Assembly (NCBI RefSeq): GCF_022539665.2
Contig: NC_081332.1
Span: forward strand, 6,662,303-6,726,302
From: Daphnia carinata
Taxonomy: Eukaryota; Arthropoda; Branchiopoda; Diplostraca; Daphniidae
Length of the DNA stretch: 64,000 nt
Reading direction: 5' to 3'
Position 1 is the stretch's first letter; every line of letters starts with the position of its first letter. The notes under the pieces are model-generated. The model was not told the DNA's origin. It made no database searches and saw nothing but the letters and a program-made list of their open reading frames with translations. Made by a program: the position numbers and the translations under genes. Positions 1-12,530 of this stretch are shown piece after piece.

Positions 1-2515
1 TACAAGGCCAGACCATCTTGTGGGGAGGGTAACGCTTTAGGTTGAAGCTATATTTCCAATCGGCTACTATCTAGCAAAGGTTTTTGAAATATGACTTGCA
101 AGGGGATTCAGGAAGCAGTTTTGTTCCTACTCCATTGCTAATCATTCAACATTGGCCAGCCCTAGAAAAAAAAAATAGCTTTTAACATGTGTGGTGGGAT
201 GGATAGTGAAAAAGCTTTTAGTCCACGACTCGCGGTAATGATAATAGTCTGTGTTACAGCATTTCGACATGAGATAGATGTCTAAAATATTAAACGAAGT
301 ACTGTCTTATAAGCCAGTTAAGTATTATTGCGGGAAATTTGGTTTGAATTATGAGCAGGATTAACCGGATTCAGACTGACGATTCTGATTTTAGGCTCAT
401 TATATTTAAATTTGTTGTTATTGAGATTTTGAAATTCTTTATAAAAAGCTAAAATGAGAAAGTAAGCATTGCTGTAGCTTGTATCCCGTTTAATCGCTTG
501 ACAACCCCGGTTGTAAGGTGTTGACTTTGAGCTTGTGCCAGTTGCTTTCCCTGTTACTTAACACTGCCCACCGTAGTGCCCCTCCGCTTTCACTCCACCG
601 TCTTCGTTCTCGGCTCCTATCTCGGTTTCTTTGATCATGTTGAGAGTATCTAAAACTTAAAAAAGGGCTACATTCTGATCGCTATGTCAAGGTCAAAGAT
701 ATCCTTAAGTTATCGTTTTCCTGTCAGTATACGCCCTAATAGTGCCCTGCAAAAAAATATTTGCACTTCATTCTATGTCGAAAACGTACTGCTCTTTGAA
801 CAATCTGACGTTTGGCACGTGTTCAATTATTCATTCAATGTGCTGCTTGTTTCCTTTGTTTACTAAATTTGGAATAACGTTAAAGATACGCTAGGTGGCT
901 TGGAAATGGGCCAAAGCATGGCTGATGAAAACGAGCTTTCAGACACCTACGTTCAACGATTTGACCATTGCCACATTTAAAAACACATTCAGCCTTTGCT
1001 TTACTACTGAAAAAGCAGTACATAAATTAAAGAGTGTTAATTTACTTTGGTTTTTTTCTGCTGTTAACAGTATCAATTACACAATCGACATTTACAAACT
1101 TGAATGGTTTCATGACGTTATTGGAGACAAACGTAACACATTTTTTAAATGCTTTGTTTTCCTTACCTAAAACATTTTTCACCAACATCCTATTCATCTT
1201 GACTACCATCAGGCTCGACGGTTTCATGCCCAAAACGGGGGGTCTGAACGGATGAATACGAATGTATTCCTACAGGGCTTATATATGTAAAATAACACCT
1301 GAAAGTGGCTACAAAAGACTTCGATATGTTCACTAGACCACAATGCGTTTAATAACGAATTTTAGTAAAAAGAACAAAAAAAAAAAACAAAACAAACAAA
1401 CAAACAAAACAACTTAGGTAACGGTGAAGTGCAATGTGTTATAACAATATAGACTGCTAAATTATAAGTGCTTACACGGCATAGGATTGTTTAGCAATAC
1501 GGGAATCGATTCTCCCTATTACTCAAGTATCAAAAACGATTGGCTCATTAACTGGTCCAGTAAGTGATGCATTATAGCAATGGCAACAAATCAAGAATCT
1601 TTAAAATATTAGGCCAGCGAATCCACCTTACATTACAAGGCATGGGTACCCTTCTGCTCGCACTACATTTTAGGCAAAAATATTTACGGTGAACTGATAA
1701 ACACAGTACGCAGCACACTGGAAGGCAACTGAGGAAATACCATTCCCCTTTAAACAAGAAATTAGGCTTGGGCAGCATGCTCGTTATAAAACGTTAAGGT
1801 GGCGCAAATAAAAATTCCTGTTATTTCGCTCATTCCCTATGACTATTGCTATTGCTCCCATCGTTACTTGAACGTTATCGCTCTAATCCATTGGTCAACG
1901 GCAGTGCCTAGCCGAGCTATTTCCAGACGTGTTACTGACTACGCAACGTGCATTCGCATTGCCTCTCCAGAGGGGCGGAGTTACAGTCTTTTCTTTTAAA
2001 TCAAGATGAAATGATTAGGCTGGCAGAGACAGTCAGCAAATTAAGCAAGCTCGTGTCTGAGCAGTACAAATCATATTATTTCCGGTCATATCATAGCTTC
2101 GTAGGATAGGCAGTTTATGAGTCATCTAGCGGACAGACAAAGAATTTTGAGATCCTGGGGTTTGTTTAGATAAAACATATTCTACAGTAACTGTCAGTGT
2201 ATGTCTTGGTCGTGTTGATATAAGACTGGGACCGATTTGTAATCCTTTTGACTTTCGTACAAGTACGAAGTGTAGCCTTGAGTGTCTGTAGGTCCAAGTA
2301 TATCACTTCCCTATTGACATAGGCAGTTTTTTGTTATCTCAACTTTGGGTTGAGACTTTAGATAGTCACTTTTTTTTCCGATTTATAAAGTGCAGTCTTA
2401 ATCGGATGCTTAGCGGATGATTGTTGTCACCGCTGGTCTCTATAACCAATAAGTGACCTAAGAGAAGTGGATTTGTGCGTTTTTGAAAGAAAAGTTCTTT
2501 CACATCTCATAAAAA
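1..2515. other. Upstream region without a supported gene
   Basis: I see no convincing exon here; open frames are short and lack recognisable motifs. Two promoter-like words lie about 0.5-0.6 kb before the EEPD1-like start: an inverted CCAAT box (ATTGG at 1890-1894) and a GC box (AGGGGCGGAG at 1971-1980). They may belong to the promoter of the gene at 2516, but no TATA box or initiator is clear. Confidence 0.4.
1373..1412. repeat. A-rich (AAAC)n simple repeat
   Basis: An A run passes into tandem AAAC/AAC units. Low-complexity sequence only. Confidence 0.8.
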
Positions 2516-5243
2516 ATGGGCCAATGTGTAAGCCAAGAACCCACATTTCCCCATCGTCAGGCGATCTTGGCACCAACCTGCAAGGCTTCAGTGTCTGATA
2601 CCAGCCACGACAACCATTCTCATGCTGAATTTAGGTACAATATTTCCAGTACTTGCTTACATCATGCATTTTTTATGCTCTATTTATTGTTGCAGTGATT
2701 CAACTGTGCAGGAAAATTCCAATGTGGATGACTTAATAAAGTTGGACACCACATCAGATTATTATGAGGGTGTAACAAGAAAGCACCCAGTAAGAAAAAG
2801 CATAGGGAAAGGTAGTATAGCAAGCTTTTTGCCCAAGGTTAAAGGATCTTCAATTCGCTCAAAGGCAGAAAAAGATAGTCACTTAAGCGCCGCCTTCAAC
2901 ATGTCTTTCAACAAATTTGAAGTAATTTTTTTTAATAAGTCAAGTATATAAATGTAACAAAGGATTAAAGTTAATGAAAATTATTTATTTATTATTATTA
3001 TATATTTTTTTATAATTAAAAATTTTTGTTAAAGGTAGTCAGGCTTGATGTTAATGCAGCTACTGAAGAAGAATTAATGACACTGACCGGTATCACGAGG
3101 AATGTAGCGCACACAATAATTGAGCACAGAAATGTCATTGGGGCATTTAAAAAGGTGGAAGATCTGGCTCTGGTAACAGGAGTTGGTGCGGCCAAGTTAC
3201 AAACAATCAAGCCAGAAATCTGCATTGGCAAAAAAGTCCCAAGGTGGTATTTATTTACCCTCGTTCATGCATTTCAAATCGTGTAACTTCTATTTTGCGA
3301 GTTGTTCAGTTCGACAGCATCGATTACTACTGGAAATCCTTCAATAAATAGTCTGAACGGAAATGCAGAAACGATTTCAACCGCTTCGTCACCAAAACCT
3401 GATCGACAACGACGTCGACGCCGAGACCCGGTTAACATCAACACCGCATCCATCTTCCAGCTCATGACAGTTGAGGGCGTAACACAAGAACTGGCGGCAC
3501 ACCTAGTCCATTATCGGGAAAAAAAAGTAGGTTGCATCTAACAAGCCAGACGAAAGCTACGTCCGCCTAACCGGTTTAGTAGTTTTTTTTTCATCGTTTT
3601 TCCTTTAACGGTTGCGGCAGTGTTTGGATTTTCGGCGTCAGTTGTTTGTAAGGAAGAGTGCAATGCACTGCATCCGTATTCTTATTTTTTAAAAAGACGA
3701 GTGCAAAGGAAAAGAGGCGCTGAAAACTGTCGAATGCATACATTTTTTAAACTTTTTATATCTTAATGTTTCGAATCATTTTTAAGGGACCATTTAAAAC
3801 GCTGTACGATTTGCGAAAAGTGACCGGTTTTAATACGCGGCTGATATCTGCTTTGGGGCCCTACTTAACATTAGAAAACAATCCTATTGATACTCCTGAT
3901 AGCCAGAAGATCCAGAATGGGCATTTACACAGTAAGTAATAAATTTTGTTCTCATTTGTTCAAGTTTGTTTGATTTATAATCGTTTCTAAGGCCACAGAA
4001 GAACTGCGTCGTTGCCATCTGGTCCCCTTCTAAACACAGGCGGATCAATCGGCCCGCCGAAATCACTCCTTTCCAATCCTTCACCAGTTTTTCCGTCTTT
4101 ATCCCAATTCAGAAAAGTACTTGATGAAACACAAGGTGCCCTAGATCCCCAAGATGTCAACAGTGTTGCGCAACTGAGTAAGTGCTTTAAAGTGATTTGC
4201 TCTTCACGAGTTAAACGTTTTAAACCGTTAAGATGAAAAAAAAAAATTATGTTATATTTTTTCTTCGTCCTGTTGACCTAGATGGAGATGCCGTGGAACC
4301 ATACGAAAACGGCTTACGCATCTTGAGCTGGAATTTAGATGGCCTTAGTGTGGAAAAGGCCCGTAATCCAGGTGTTATAAACGTAGTAGGCAACTTATTA
4401 ATAAGGTATCACATCAAGGTAGCTGTTATTGAAGGTGTCGCAGATCCCCTTGGTCTTAAGGAGGTAAACTATGACGATTAGATACCATATTTGCTATAAT
4501 ATACATATTCTCTGTTTATTTTCAGCTATGTGAAAACATAAACAAACTAGAAGAGTTGTCAACTGAACCTTTTTTGTGCACATTAACTGGCGGAAGCGTT
4601 GGCTATCTGCACCGTGTGGCCTTACAAGTTAATGACACACCAACGTGTACTCCTCTACCAATTCGTTTGGCTACAGTCGAGTACTTCAATCTCGTACTCG
4701 CCCTAGTCACCTGCTCGCTTGCGAACGTCGCAGATAATCAATCGACAACTGTGGTTCCCCAGTTAGTCAAGTCTGTAATGGATCTTACGCGTACCGAGCG
4801 CGTTCTTTTCATGGTGGATCTTCATCATACAAATCAGCTGCTTTGTAGATCCATAGAATTCAAAGGAATCGTTAAATGATCTCTGATGCTATTCTCTTTA
4901 CATTTCAGACATAGAAGAGTTCCAAGATCTAGGCTATCGACCTTTAGTGACGAAAGGAGAGTCAACCTGTTATACACAGAAAACCGTAAATGCTACAAAT
5001 GAGATTTACAGTAATGTTCTAGTCAGCCGTTATTCTCAAAAAGGCCTTACTGGTAAATTCTGCTGCCGTAATTTCTGTAGAGGGTCTGCGTTACCTGTCA
5101 TTTTCCTTTACCCAGGGTCGTTTGGAGTTATCCGAGAAGGCTTAAATCATATACTAATACCGAACGGATGGAGTTGGAATGGCCCTGTGTCGCTGTTTTG
5201 TCCTATTTGGGTCGAGTTCAAAGGAGGTGAGGAAGGCGACTAA
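2516..5243 (+). CDS. EEPD1: EEPD1-like HhH and endonuclease/exonuclease/phosphatase domain protein
   Basis: Nine exons splice in frame: 2516-2634, 2696-2921, 3035-3243, 3310-3526, 3787-3931, 3992-4177, 4282-4463, 4526-4844, 4909-5243, giving 645 residues (the human protein is about 570). All junctions are GT/AG; the donor after 4844 is the weakest. The start MGQC fits N-terminal myristoylation plus palmitoylation, as in vertebrate EEPD1. Two ComEA-type helix-hairpin-helix repeats follow: the first around LDVNAATEEELMTLTGITR, the second around VNINTASIFQLMTVEGVTQE. The C-terminal half is a DNase I-like EEP domain with ILSWNLDG, VEKARNPGVINVV and, near the end, VIREGLNHILIPNGWSWNG. In vertebrates EEPD1 acts in replication-fork repair and in cholesterol efflux at the membrane. 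The second-repeat region carries an arginine-rich stretch (RRRRRD). The active-site residues were not checked one by one. Confidence 0.88.
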
Positions 5244-5657
5244 ATTCGTTGCGGATATTTTTTACATAACCGATGAAAGGAAGTTGGAGGCGTCCCACTC
5301 AGTTATTTACCTAAGTTTTTTTTTTATTTATTTTTGAAATTTTAACTCGTCTGGATGGCGCTTGAGACATACTCGCCTAAACACCCCTCTTCCTATTTCT
5401 TAGCTCATTTTGGGAAAAAGTGCCTTCCCTAACCGGAGGGCGTATGCGTGCAATTTTTCTTCAGTACATTTTATATTTTTCATTTGACACAAGTGATTTA
5501 ATTCGATGACACAAATTTCGAAGTAACCTGATACATCTGTTATTTTTCATGATACATTTGACTAACAGTATTGAAATTTAGAAATTATTTGATTTTGCTT
5601 TCGTGTTCAAGAAATTCGTCAAAATTCGACATGTAGCCGGTGCATATACACAGATAA
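5244..5657. other. Convergent 3' intergenic region
   Basis: Spacer between the ends of the EEPD1-like gene (+) and the C1orf43-like gene (-). It is T-rich and I see no exon; it probably holds both 3' UTRs. Confidence 0.5.
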
Positions 5658-6499
5658 TCAAAGACTAGTAGAAGCTGTTGCTTCCTTTTTTTTCTTCATT
5701 TTGGTGGTCATGGCAAATTTTGGGCTTGCATTTGCTTGACTACTTTTGTTCATTTGCGATCTGAAACGAAAAAAGGTTTTAGGGAAAAATTAATGTGGCA
5801 ATAATATATGTTCTACATAGCATATTTGATATTACATTTGAACCAGATTTGCAACTATTTCCCTGTAATTCTCAAGGTGGTTTGATAAAAATCCATCTGG
5901 TGAAAAGCGTGCTCTTTCATATAAGTCACAAAGTAAATGTATAGTTTTTGGCTGGCAGCCTTTTAATATTCCTGGAAGTTGAGCCATTAGAAATGGTCTG
6001 AGATTTTCATTGGGCATTCTGCATGCTTTAGGATCTGCGGTTTGAAGCTGGATTTCTACACATCCAAATGAATGGTCTGTTATTGGAAACTTAAATAATA
6101 CAACAAGATAATGTAACTTTTGCGGATACCTAAAATTTTTAGATCATCCATAGCTTGCATGCGACAGAGTGTTTCCAGATTATGGGTATCTGCAGAACTA
6201 GCTTCAGAAACCAGCTTGGGTTCATGTTTAATTCTTCCAACTAGATCAAGTCTTCGTTCAATTTCTTTTCTCAGCCACTAAGTTTTAAAGGATAAAATAT
6301 TTATTACTGAAACAAGCTTGTTAGAAATACATTTTACCCTGGGTGCAGAGTGCCCGATTGGAACATGTGGGCCTCTTCTCGACCGCAAAGCAAATCGCAT
6401 TATTTGACGCTTAGCGAAAATAAACAACAATACCAAAACAAGAGCTCCCAGAGCAATAAATATCACTATTGTAGCCCCTGAGAAATCAGCACTGATCAT
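5658..6499 (-). CDS. C1orf43: C1orf43/NICE-3 family single-pass membrane protein
   Basis: Four exons on the minus strand (6499-6338, 6277-6130, 6076-5836, 5760-5658) join to 217 residues; the human protein is about 250. The N-terminus has one transmembrane helix (about residues 9-28, IVIFIALGALVLVLLFIFAK). It is followed by the family signature KRQIMRFALRSRRGPHVPIG and then by WLRKEIERRLDLV. The last exon encodes a short Ser/Thr/Lys-rich tail ending KKKKEATASTSL. Exon 3 uses the acceptor at AACAG in place of the nearer TTTAAG, because only this one keeps the frame. In mammals this family localises to Golgi and mitochondria and has been linked to phagocytosis; the molecular function is unsettled. 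The start is well supported by the immediate hydrophobic segment. Confidence 0.87.
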
Positions 6500-7290
6500 C
6501 TTGTTATTTCAACAACATTAAAATATTTTAAAACAAGTAGATTGCTGCTATTGTGTTGGCTTTAGTATGTTTGTTCGGTAAAGTTTAAAGCACAATTATA
6601 TTCTCTCACTCTTTAATGGTATGTTCAGAACTTGCGCGTGAAATCGTACACTGTTATGGAAATGTCAAACACACAGTTCGTTTGGGAGTTTCATCCGTTA
6701 GATGTCGTATATATGGCAACCCGTTTTACCATCCGCCCCCCCCCCCCCTTAAAAAAACTTGGCCTTTTTTTTAGCCATTTACCGCCAGACATGTAGTTCA
6801 TAGACTAGTGCACACTTCACGCATCTATGCTATAGCCTATCTTTGATTTACAGTGAAATTATGGTTGATTAGTAATGTACCCACCCAAAACCTAATGTTT
6901 TTCTCGAACTGCCCCGCTCAATTTGCGGTTTTATGTTGTTATAGTAAAGTAATAAATTAACGTAAAAAATAGTGTAAATATCGCTTTCGTAAACTAGAAT
7001 AGTAGGGAAAACAATAAGCTTTCTAATATCCGCAGAGAAAGGCAAACAAAAAAAACCCCGAAAACGAGGGTTGCAGTGGCTGCCCTAACATTTAAAAAAA
7101 TGCACTCTGTGGCTGAATTTCATTAATTATCTAAAAATATTTTTTAGTGTAGGAATGGCAGAAAAGGTACAAAAAATGCGTCGCTTCCTCTACCTAAACA
7201 CATTTTTTTTTTACTAAACATGCCCTGATCCAAATACTTAAGAAATATTTGGAAACTAAGGTTCTTCCTTACGAGCCCATGTCAAATTCA
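6500..7290. other. Intergenic region
   Basis: The upstream region of the C1orf43-like gene. It includes a 13-base C run at 6736-6748. No exon is supported. Confidence 0.45.
6736..6748. repeat. Poly-C homopolymer
   Basis: A run of 13 C residues followed by TT and an A run. Length may be unreliable in the assembly. Confidence 0.8.
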
Positions 7291-7434
7291 TCACTTTGTG
7301 TTAAGTTCCTCCCATGGGGGTGGGGGAGTTACGCCGAGCATTGTTTCATTCCATAACTGTATCACGGCGCTACTCTCATACGGCAGCGGCAAGCAGCTGA
7401 TCGTACTTATTGATAAATCCTTCGCCTCATCGAT
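7291..7434 (-). CDS. Possible terminal exon of an unrecognised gene
   Basis: A good minus-strand acceptor (TTTTCCTCTACAG) precedes a 47-codon open frame that starts IDEAKDLSISTISCLPLP and ends PPPPWEELNTK followed by a stop. I recognise no domain. It lies downstream of MCAT on the same strand but after MCAT's stop codon and likely poly(A) signal, so it could be a last exon of a separate transcript or chance. I found no partner exon. Confidence 0.22.
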   Translation of the reverse strand: MDEAKDLSISTISCLPLPYESSAVIQLWNETMLGVTPPPPWEELNTK

Positions 7435-7618
7435 CTGTAGAGGAAAAAAAACTAAACGTGCAATAATTACATTCTGATTTAAACCTATTATTTTCTTCCA
7501 GGGATACATGTTTTCATTTTATCAAATAGACTATTTCTGGAGATCGCAGAATGCCTTCGCATGAAAACCTGCTAAACCAACTTATCCTAGACAAAATTAA
7601 GCTCATTCTAGGTCGATT

Positions 7619-7624
7619 TTTATT
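7619..7624 (-). terminator. AATAAA poly(A) signal, probably of MCAT
   Basis: AATAAA on the minus strand, about 100 bp beyond the MCAT stop codon. Placement is typical for a compact arthropod 3' UTR. Confidence 0.5.
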
Positions 7625-7720
7625 GTTGGTGGCTAATGTTCCGAGTTGAAAATTCAATGAAACGGAAGCAGTGAGCACGCTCCGCGAAACATCGTGTTTA
7701 AATTCGGTTAAGATCTTGTA

Positions 7721-9675
7721 TCAGCCGGACACAAGTGTACATTTAGCAGCTGCTTTGGCATTCACCATTCTTAGGATTGACTTAAGAGAACTTCCCGGCC
7801 CGCATTCATAAGTCATAGGATAATATTGATCGGGATTCCTTTCATAAAGAATATGCATTGTTTGTTCCCAACACACCGGTTTGATTATTTGTTGCGGAAG
7901 GAGCTTAAAAATGTGCTCCGCGTTCCGATAGCGCTTTCCATCAACGTTGGAATGAACTGCAATAATTGGTTGTTGAATTGGGATCTTCTTCAGAGCTTTG
8001 CTGAGAACATTGGCCACTGGCTCCATTAGATTCGTGTGGAAAGCTCCGCTAACTGGCAGCCGTTTCAACCGTCGCAATTCGTACCTGGCTGCGTTTTTTT
8101 CGATAAAATCCAGCGCCTGAGAAAAATCAATTAAAAATAAATGAAGAATCATTATGAAATAAAAGCAATAAAACATACGAATTCTGTTATGGCTGCTGTT
8201 TTCCTTAATTTTCTCGTTCAACTATCTTTTGACTGTGCATGGTCGAACAATAAACGACTTACGCAAAAAAAAAAAAGATTGTTTTACCTTGTGAGACATA
8301 TTTAAAAAAATATGAACTTTCCTCAATACAGGCAACAACAATCATCCAATACATAGTAAATGAGAGGACGCACGAGATATGTCGAATCACAGCCATAACA
8401 TTGAATATTTCGAAGATTAACTTTGAAAGGTAAATGTTACAATAAGCACCAAATACCTCTATATTTCCAGCAATGACTTTGCATTCAGGATACAAGTAGT
8501 TGGCGACTTTGCATTCAATATTTTCCAATCCTAACACTTCACAGTGTCTTCTTGCCTCTGCACAAGCAGTATTCACCTTTGAGTTGGGTCCAAAAAACAC
8601 AGTCATCATGCCAGATTTTGTCATATCTGAGGCAAACTGCATTGCTTCTGCTCGTAATTTGACTAGTCTTACAGCTAAGGAAATGTTTCAGATTTACTCA
8701 TATGCCTTTTAGATTGAACATTAAATATAATACCATTTTCAAATGTTATGGCCTTTGAAAAAACCAGGGCTGTTATTTCACCAATACTGAAACCAGCGGT
8801 AGCAATGCAAGAATTAATTGCTTCTGGATTTGTAGCTTTGAGTTTCTCAACACATGCAAGTGAAGAAACAAGCTAAAATGTGAACAATAAATATGTGAGA
8901 TATAATATTGTGGTACCACAAATTTTAGGTAAGACCGGGAATAATAATAACTTACGATGGCTGGTTGGCAGAAAACTGTTTTGTTCAAAGTTTCTTTAGG
9001 GCCATCCAAACAGAGGGACAATAAATTATAGCCAAGTACTGAGCTAGCTAAGTCATACATTTGTTTGACAAGTGGGTACTGTAGTAACTCTTTCCCCATG
9101 CCAACAAATTGTGTACCTTCAGAGGGTTGGAGTATGATTATTTGAAACACTTGGAACAGTTATAGGAAAATATTACCTTGACCAGGAAACAGTATAATAG
9201 AAGTCTCTCTAGGATCACATCCAGGTCTCTTGGAATATTTGGCCTGGCTCTGTTTCCAGTTGCTGCCTTTAGGATATGGATCTGAATTCCAAACATCTTC
9301 CATTCTCTCTTTTGGCGCATTTGCTGGTGTTCCCTCCTTGAAAGAAGCTGCATTTTCTAATAGTTCTCTTGGGGATTCACGAATCATTTTAGGCGCACAT
9401 TCAACAAGAGAAGGATACCGACCATTTGATTCGTTATTACGTTGTTTACTGTCATTCTTACTATTAGCAGGAGGCTGATCGGTTGGAAAATAACGTGACC
9501 CTCTTGCATATAAACGTTTAGGTTTAAGAAATTCCAAATATTTTCTGCTACCGCCACACACTAGCCGTTGTGGTAATAAACCGAAGCTTACGGTGAGAGC
9601 CATTGCTTGGTGCATAAATATTGGTTTGAATATCCTATTAAAGAACAATACGAATCTACCGGCAATTAAAAGCAA
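7721..9675 (-). CDS. MCAT: Malonyl-CoA:ACP transacylase, mitochondrial
   Basis: Five minus-strand exons (9675-9177, 9116-8956, 8872-8734, 8674-8457, 8116-7721) splice to 470 residues. The enzyme transfers malonyl from CoA to mitochondrial acyl carrier protein for type II fatty-acid (lipoate precursor) synthesis. The FabD fold is recognisable in order: SIILFPGQGTQFVGMG at the start of the domain, the nucleophile elbow GFSIGE in exon 3 with the catalytic serine, VRLVKLRAEAMQ, then LPVSGAFHTNLM in exon 5 carrying the catalytic histidine. The N-terminus is longer than in human MCAT (about 390 residues). It is basic and free of obvious domains, consistent with a targeting peptide plus a linker; a later methionine (MHQAMAL) could be the true start. 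Confidence 0.92.
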
Positions 9676-9914
9676 ATCATCAATGAATGTGATTTGATAA
9701 TTTGGTTTGATTTTTTTTGGACTTGCGGTACTTCTGCTTGTAAGGCACTGTTGCCTGCTTGAATATTGGGAGTTGCGCTTTATGTAGCGATGGGCATCGG
9801 CCCCGCGTCAATCGTATAGTTTTCCTAAACGGAGTTTACTTGGCTAGCCAAACCGGTATGGTCGCACTACAACGTTGTGGTTTCTCCTGGCCCACTTTTT
9901 ACATGTCTATGCTG
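9676..9914. other. Spacer between MCAT and the tandem array
   Basis: Upstream region of MCAT. Homology to the repeat units starts abruptly at 9915; the bases before it (TATGCTG) differ from those before the later units (TGTGATA). No gene is seen. Confidence 0.5.
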
Positions 9915-9997
9915 CAGATACGACCACAACATCTTGCCATCTTGTCCTTCAGTCTTTCACTTCATTTCATTAAAATGTATCCTATTTTGGTAGAAAA

Positions 9998-10087
9998 ATG
10001 TCGGAAAGTGAGGCAGACTTAGGTGTTTTGACTCATAAAACTCCTTATACTTTAAGAACACCCACGATGAAAATCATGGGGGTTTGA
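9998..10087 (+). CDS. Small ORF at the head of unit 1, function unknown
   Basis: A 29-codon frame starting MSESEADLGVLTHKTPYTLR and ending KIMGV sits 83 bp inside the unit. It is repeated in units 2-4 at +7076, +14149 and +21223. The acidic start followed by two K/R-T-P motifs (HKTPY, LRTPT) looks like a first coding exon of a cell-cycle or nuclear protein, but I do not recognise the family. GTTTGA follows ATGGGG and could be a weak donor. Possibly the 5' exon of the ORF block that follows. Confidence 0.3.
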   Translation: MSESEADLGVLTHKTPYTLRTPTMKIMGV

Positions 10088-10398
10088 AATCAATAGGTAG
10101 AATCTACTGCAACGAAATATTTCATTGCACTTAAAGCTGTTTAACCCTATCGTAAGAAAGATTAAGACCTCTACTAGTAAGAAACTATGTTAAAATTAAT
10201 TATTGCTTATTAAAATTAATATATTTTAATAATAATGTAACATATATAGTCGTGTTGCTGTGTTTATGGTAGTTAATGTCTGTATTAGTTTGTGCGCTAT
10301 GTTCGGTATGTTAGTGTCGGTTAGTTTGCATCTTGGTGAAGGTCAATTGTGAAGGTATATTCTAGTCCTTAATTAATAATATTTCGCCCAATTCTTTC

Positions 10399-11153
10399 AT
10401 GGAATCTATCCTAGTAGCACAATACCTACCCAATATCAAGGCGACTCTGTCTATTACTTCTCAGGCCAACCCTAATTCTCATGGGTTAATATTGGCCACT
10501 GAAGCGACTTTTCTGTTACATATTTCAAGCTTAGTTACCCAAGATTTCACGTCACTTTCTGAGCCTTTAAATAGGGATGCTCAGGTAATGCATTTGTTGG
10601 ATGTTACTAGAAAACCGCTAAGAACACGGAGGTAAAATTTACGTTAATAATTTCACGACCTTAACTAAACGCTAAAGATTCGGTATGGGCACCTGTACCA
10701 ACAGTTTTGAAACCTTCTTCAGCCCTAGTTACCCTGCAGTTTGCTTCGCTTTCTGAGCCTATAAATGGAAACGCTCAGTTAATCCAGTTGTCAAGTGTTT
10801 CTAGAAAAACACCGAAAAGCAAACAGGTAAAATTTAAATTAATATTTCAAAACGCGAATGCTTTAACTGAAATGGGACTGCATTTCTTTAAGGGACAAAC
10901 GGAAAGCTGCCTGTTGGCTCGCAGAGCCTTCATGAGTCAAATAGCATACAATCTAAACAAAATTCCGACGATTCAGTATCGGCCCAACACCAGCAGTATT
11001 GAAATCTCTTCAACCATAGTCATCCAAGAGTTACCTTCACCTTTTAATCGTGTAATGTCGGCGGCAGGAAGCTCTTCTATTAAGCAGTTTACAGGTGCGG
11101 GAAAAATTGCTCCTAAGAATACGGACGGTAAGATTTTTATTAATGATTCGTGA
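10399..11153 (+). pseudogene. Unrecognised repetitive ORF block, unit 1
   Basis: Two open frames, 10399-10635 (78 codons) and 10707-11153 (148 codons), lie in tandem. Both contain a related segment: SLSEPLNRDAQVMHLLDVTR in the first and SLSEPINGNAQLIQLSSVSR in the second. The DNA word ATTCGGTATGGGCACC before the second recurs, diverged, as ATTCAGTATCGGCCCAAC near 10971. So the block is two to three degenerate copies of a roughly 300-bp module, now broken between modules. No known domain is recognised. A following 62-codon frame at 11150-11338 may be chance. Confidence 0.4.
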
Positions 11154-11339
11154 TATTAATGCAATATTTTTTTTCGTTGTATACGTTCTTGTATAGACAA
11201 TCAAGAGAGTACTTACGTCAACGCAAACAGAAAGTGTATCAGATAACCCATACTACAAAGCCGTACCAAAGGAAGTTTATCATTCTTCACGTTCAACCAC
11301 TGCCACCTTCCAACGAGAAAAATTTAAAAAAAATATGAC

Positions 11340-12527
11340 GGGGCAGACGAAAGACAACAAAAGAGCGAAATGGAGAGAGGAGTAGACGGAATGAATCCAT
11401 TTCCAGGCCCATGTTGTGTACGCACGGCCCCGTCCGAGTCATTAAGGAGGTAGGAAAGGGTGCCATTTTCAGCCTCAGATGACCACACCTCCGGCCGAAC
11501 AGCCATATGCTTTGCTTCTCATTCAATCTAATAAATCCCATTGTTGAAGCATTGCCCATAATTTGGCCTAGCGACTTGTGTTTGCCATCATGTCAAATCT
11601 CATCTTCATGATAAAACTCCACACTTTGTCGCATCAAGGAGCACCCTATCGTTAAAGGCTAATTATCTAGGTTTTTAAAATTGGTACTTATAGACAGTCC
11701 CATGAATGCACGGTACACTGGCGAATGGTCTTCACACCTTTTTCCGCTATCTTGCCAGACAACTAAAAAGGAGAGAGCGAAGACCAAGGCCGGCTTTCAT
11801 TGGATAGCAAATCCGATTAAATTTTCAGAGACAACTTTCGTAAAGGGCAAAGATAATGGAGAAAAAAGGTAGGAATAGCCAATGAGATTGAACAGTACAG
11901 CATGGAAAATTATGCGAGAAATACTAGTGGACGGATCTTTGAGCTATACGACATAGCCCCCGTTTAGTGCGCGACTGAGTAATTCGACTTTGAGACAGTG
12001 ACGCAAAATCAGAGGGTTCACCTTTTCTTAACAAGGTTGCCTGTAGAGTTTCAGCCCTTAATAAAACGCGGTATGAAATAAAAATAGCAAATGAACCTTG
12101 TTGCATTTAAAATCTACGTTCCAGACGATTCCCATTCTTTGAGAGCTAATTTGCTGAACCTATATGACAGCTGGAATGAAAAGTCAACAGTTGCGTCCAA
12201 ACAAACAGTTTACAAACAAAAATTAAAAAAAAAGAAATTTTATACGAGACGATAAATTTAAAGATAGCAATCTGCGAAATGTAATGGCGGCGGTGTATCA
12301 CAGAGGGATTCTGTATCCCAAGGGGCGTTTTTTTTTTTTTTTTCTAACGTTCACCGGAATCGATCACATCCACCCAACTGGAAAACACTTCGGTAGTATA
12401 TTTCAGGTGTCTCAATGTCCCACGATTTAATACACATTCATAACAAGCAAAAGAACACCGGATTGTGACGGGAGAAGGCCATCAGCATGGCACAGCTCAT
12501 TATACAACAAGAAACGTACTGTATATT
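11340..12527. other. Unit interior without a recognised gene
   Basis: Between the ORF block and the first intra-unit repeat I see only short frames. One at about 12,094 begins MNLVAFKIYVPDDSHSLRAN. It stays open for 64 codons only in unit 4 (33312-33506), where an extra T in an A-rich stretch changes the frame. Equivalent stretches are 18416-19600, 25489-26674 and 32563-33745. Confidence 0.4.
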
Positions 12528-12530
12528 TTA

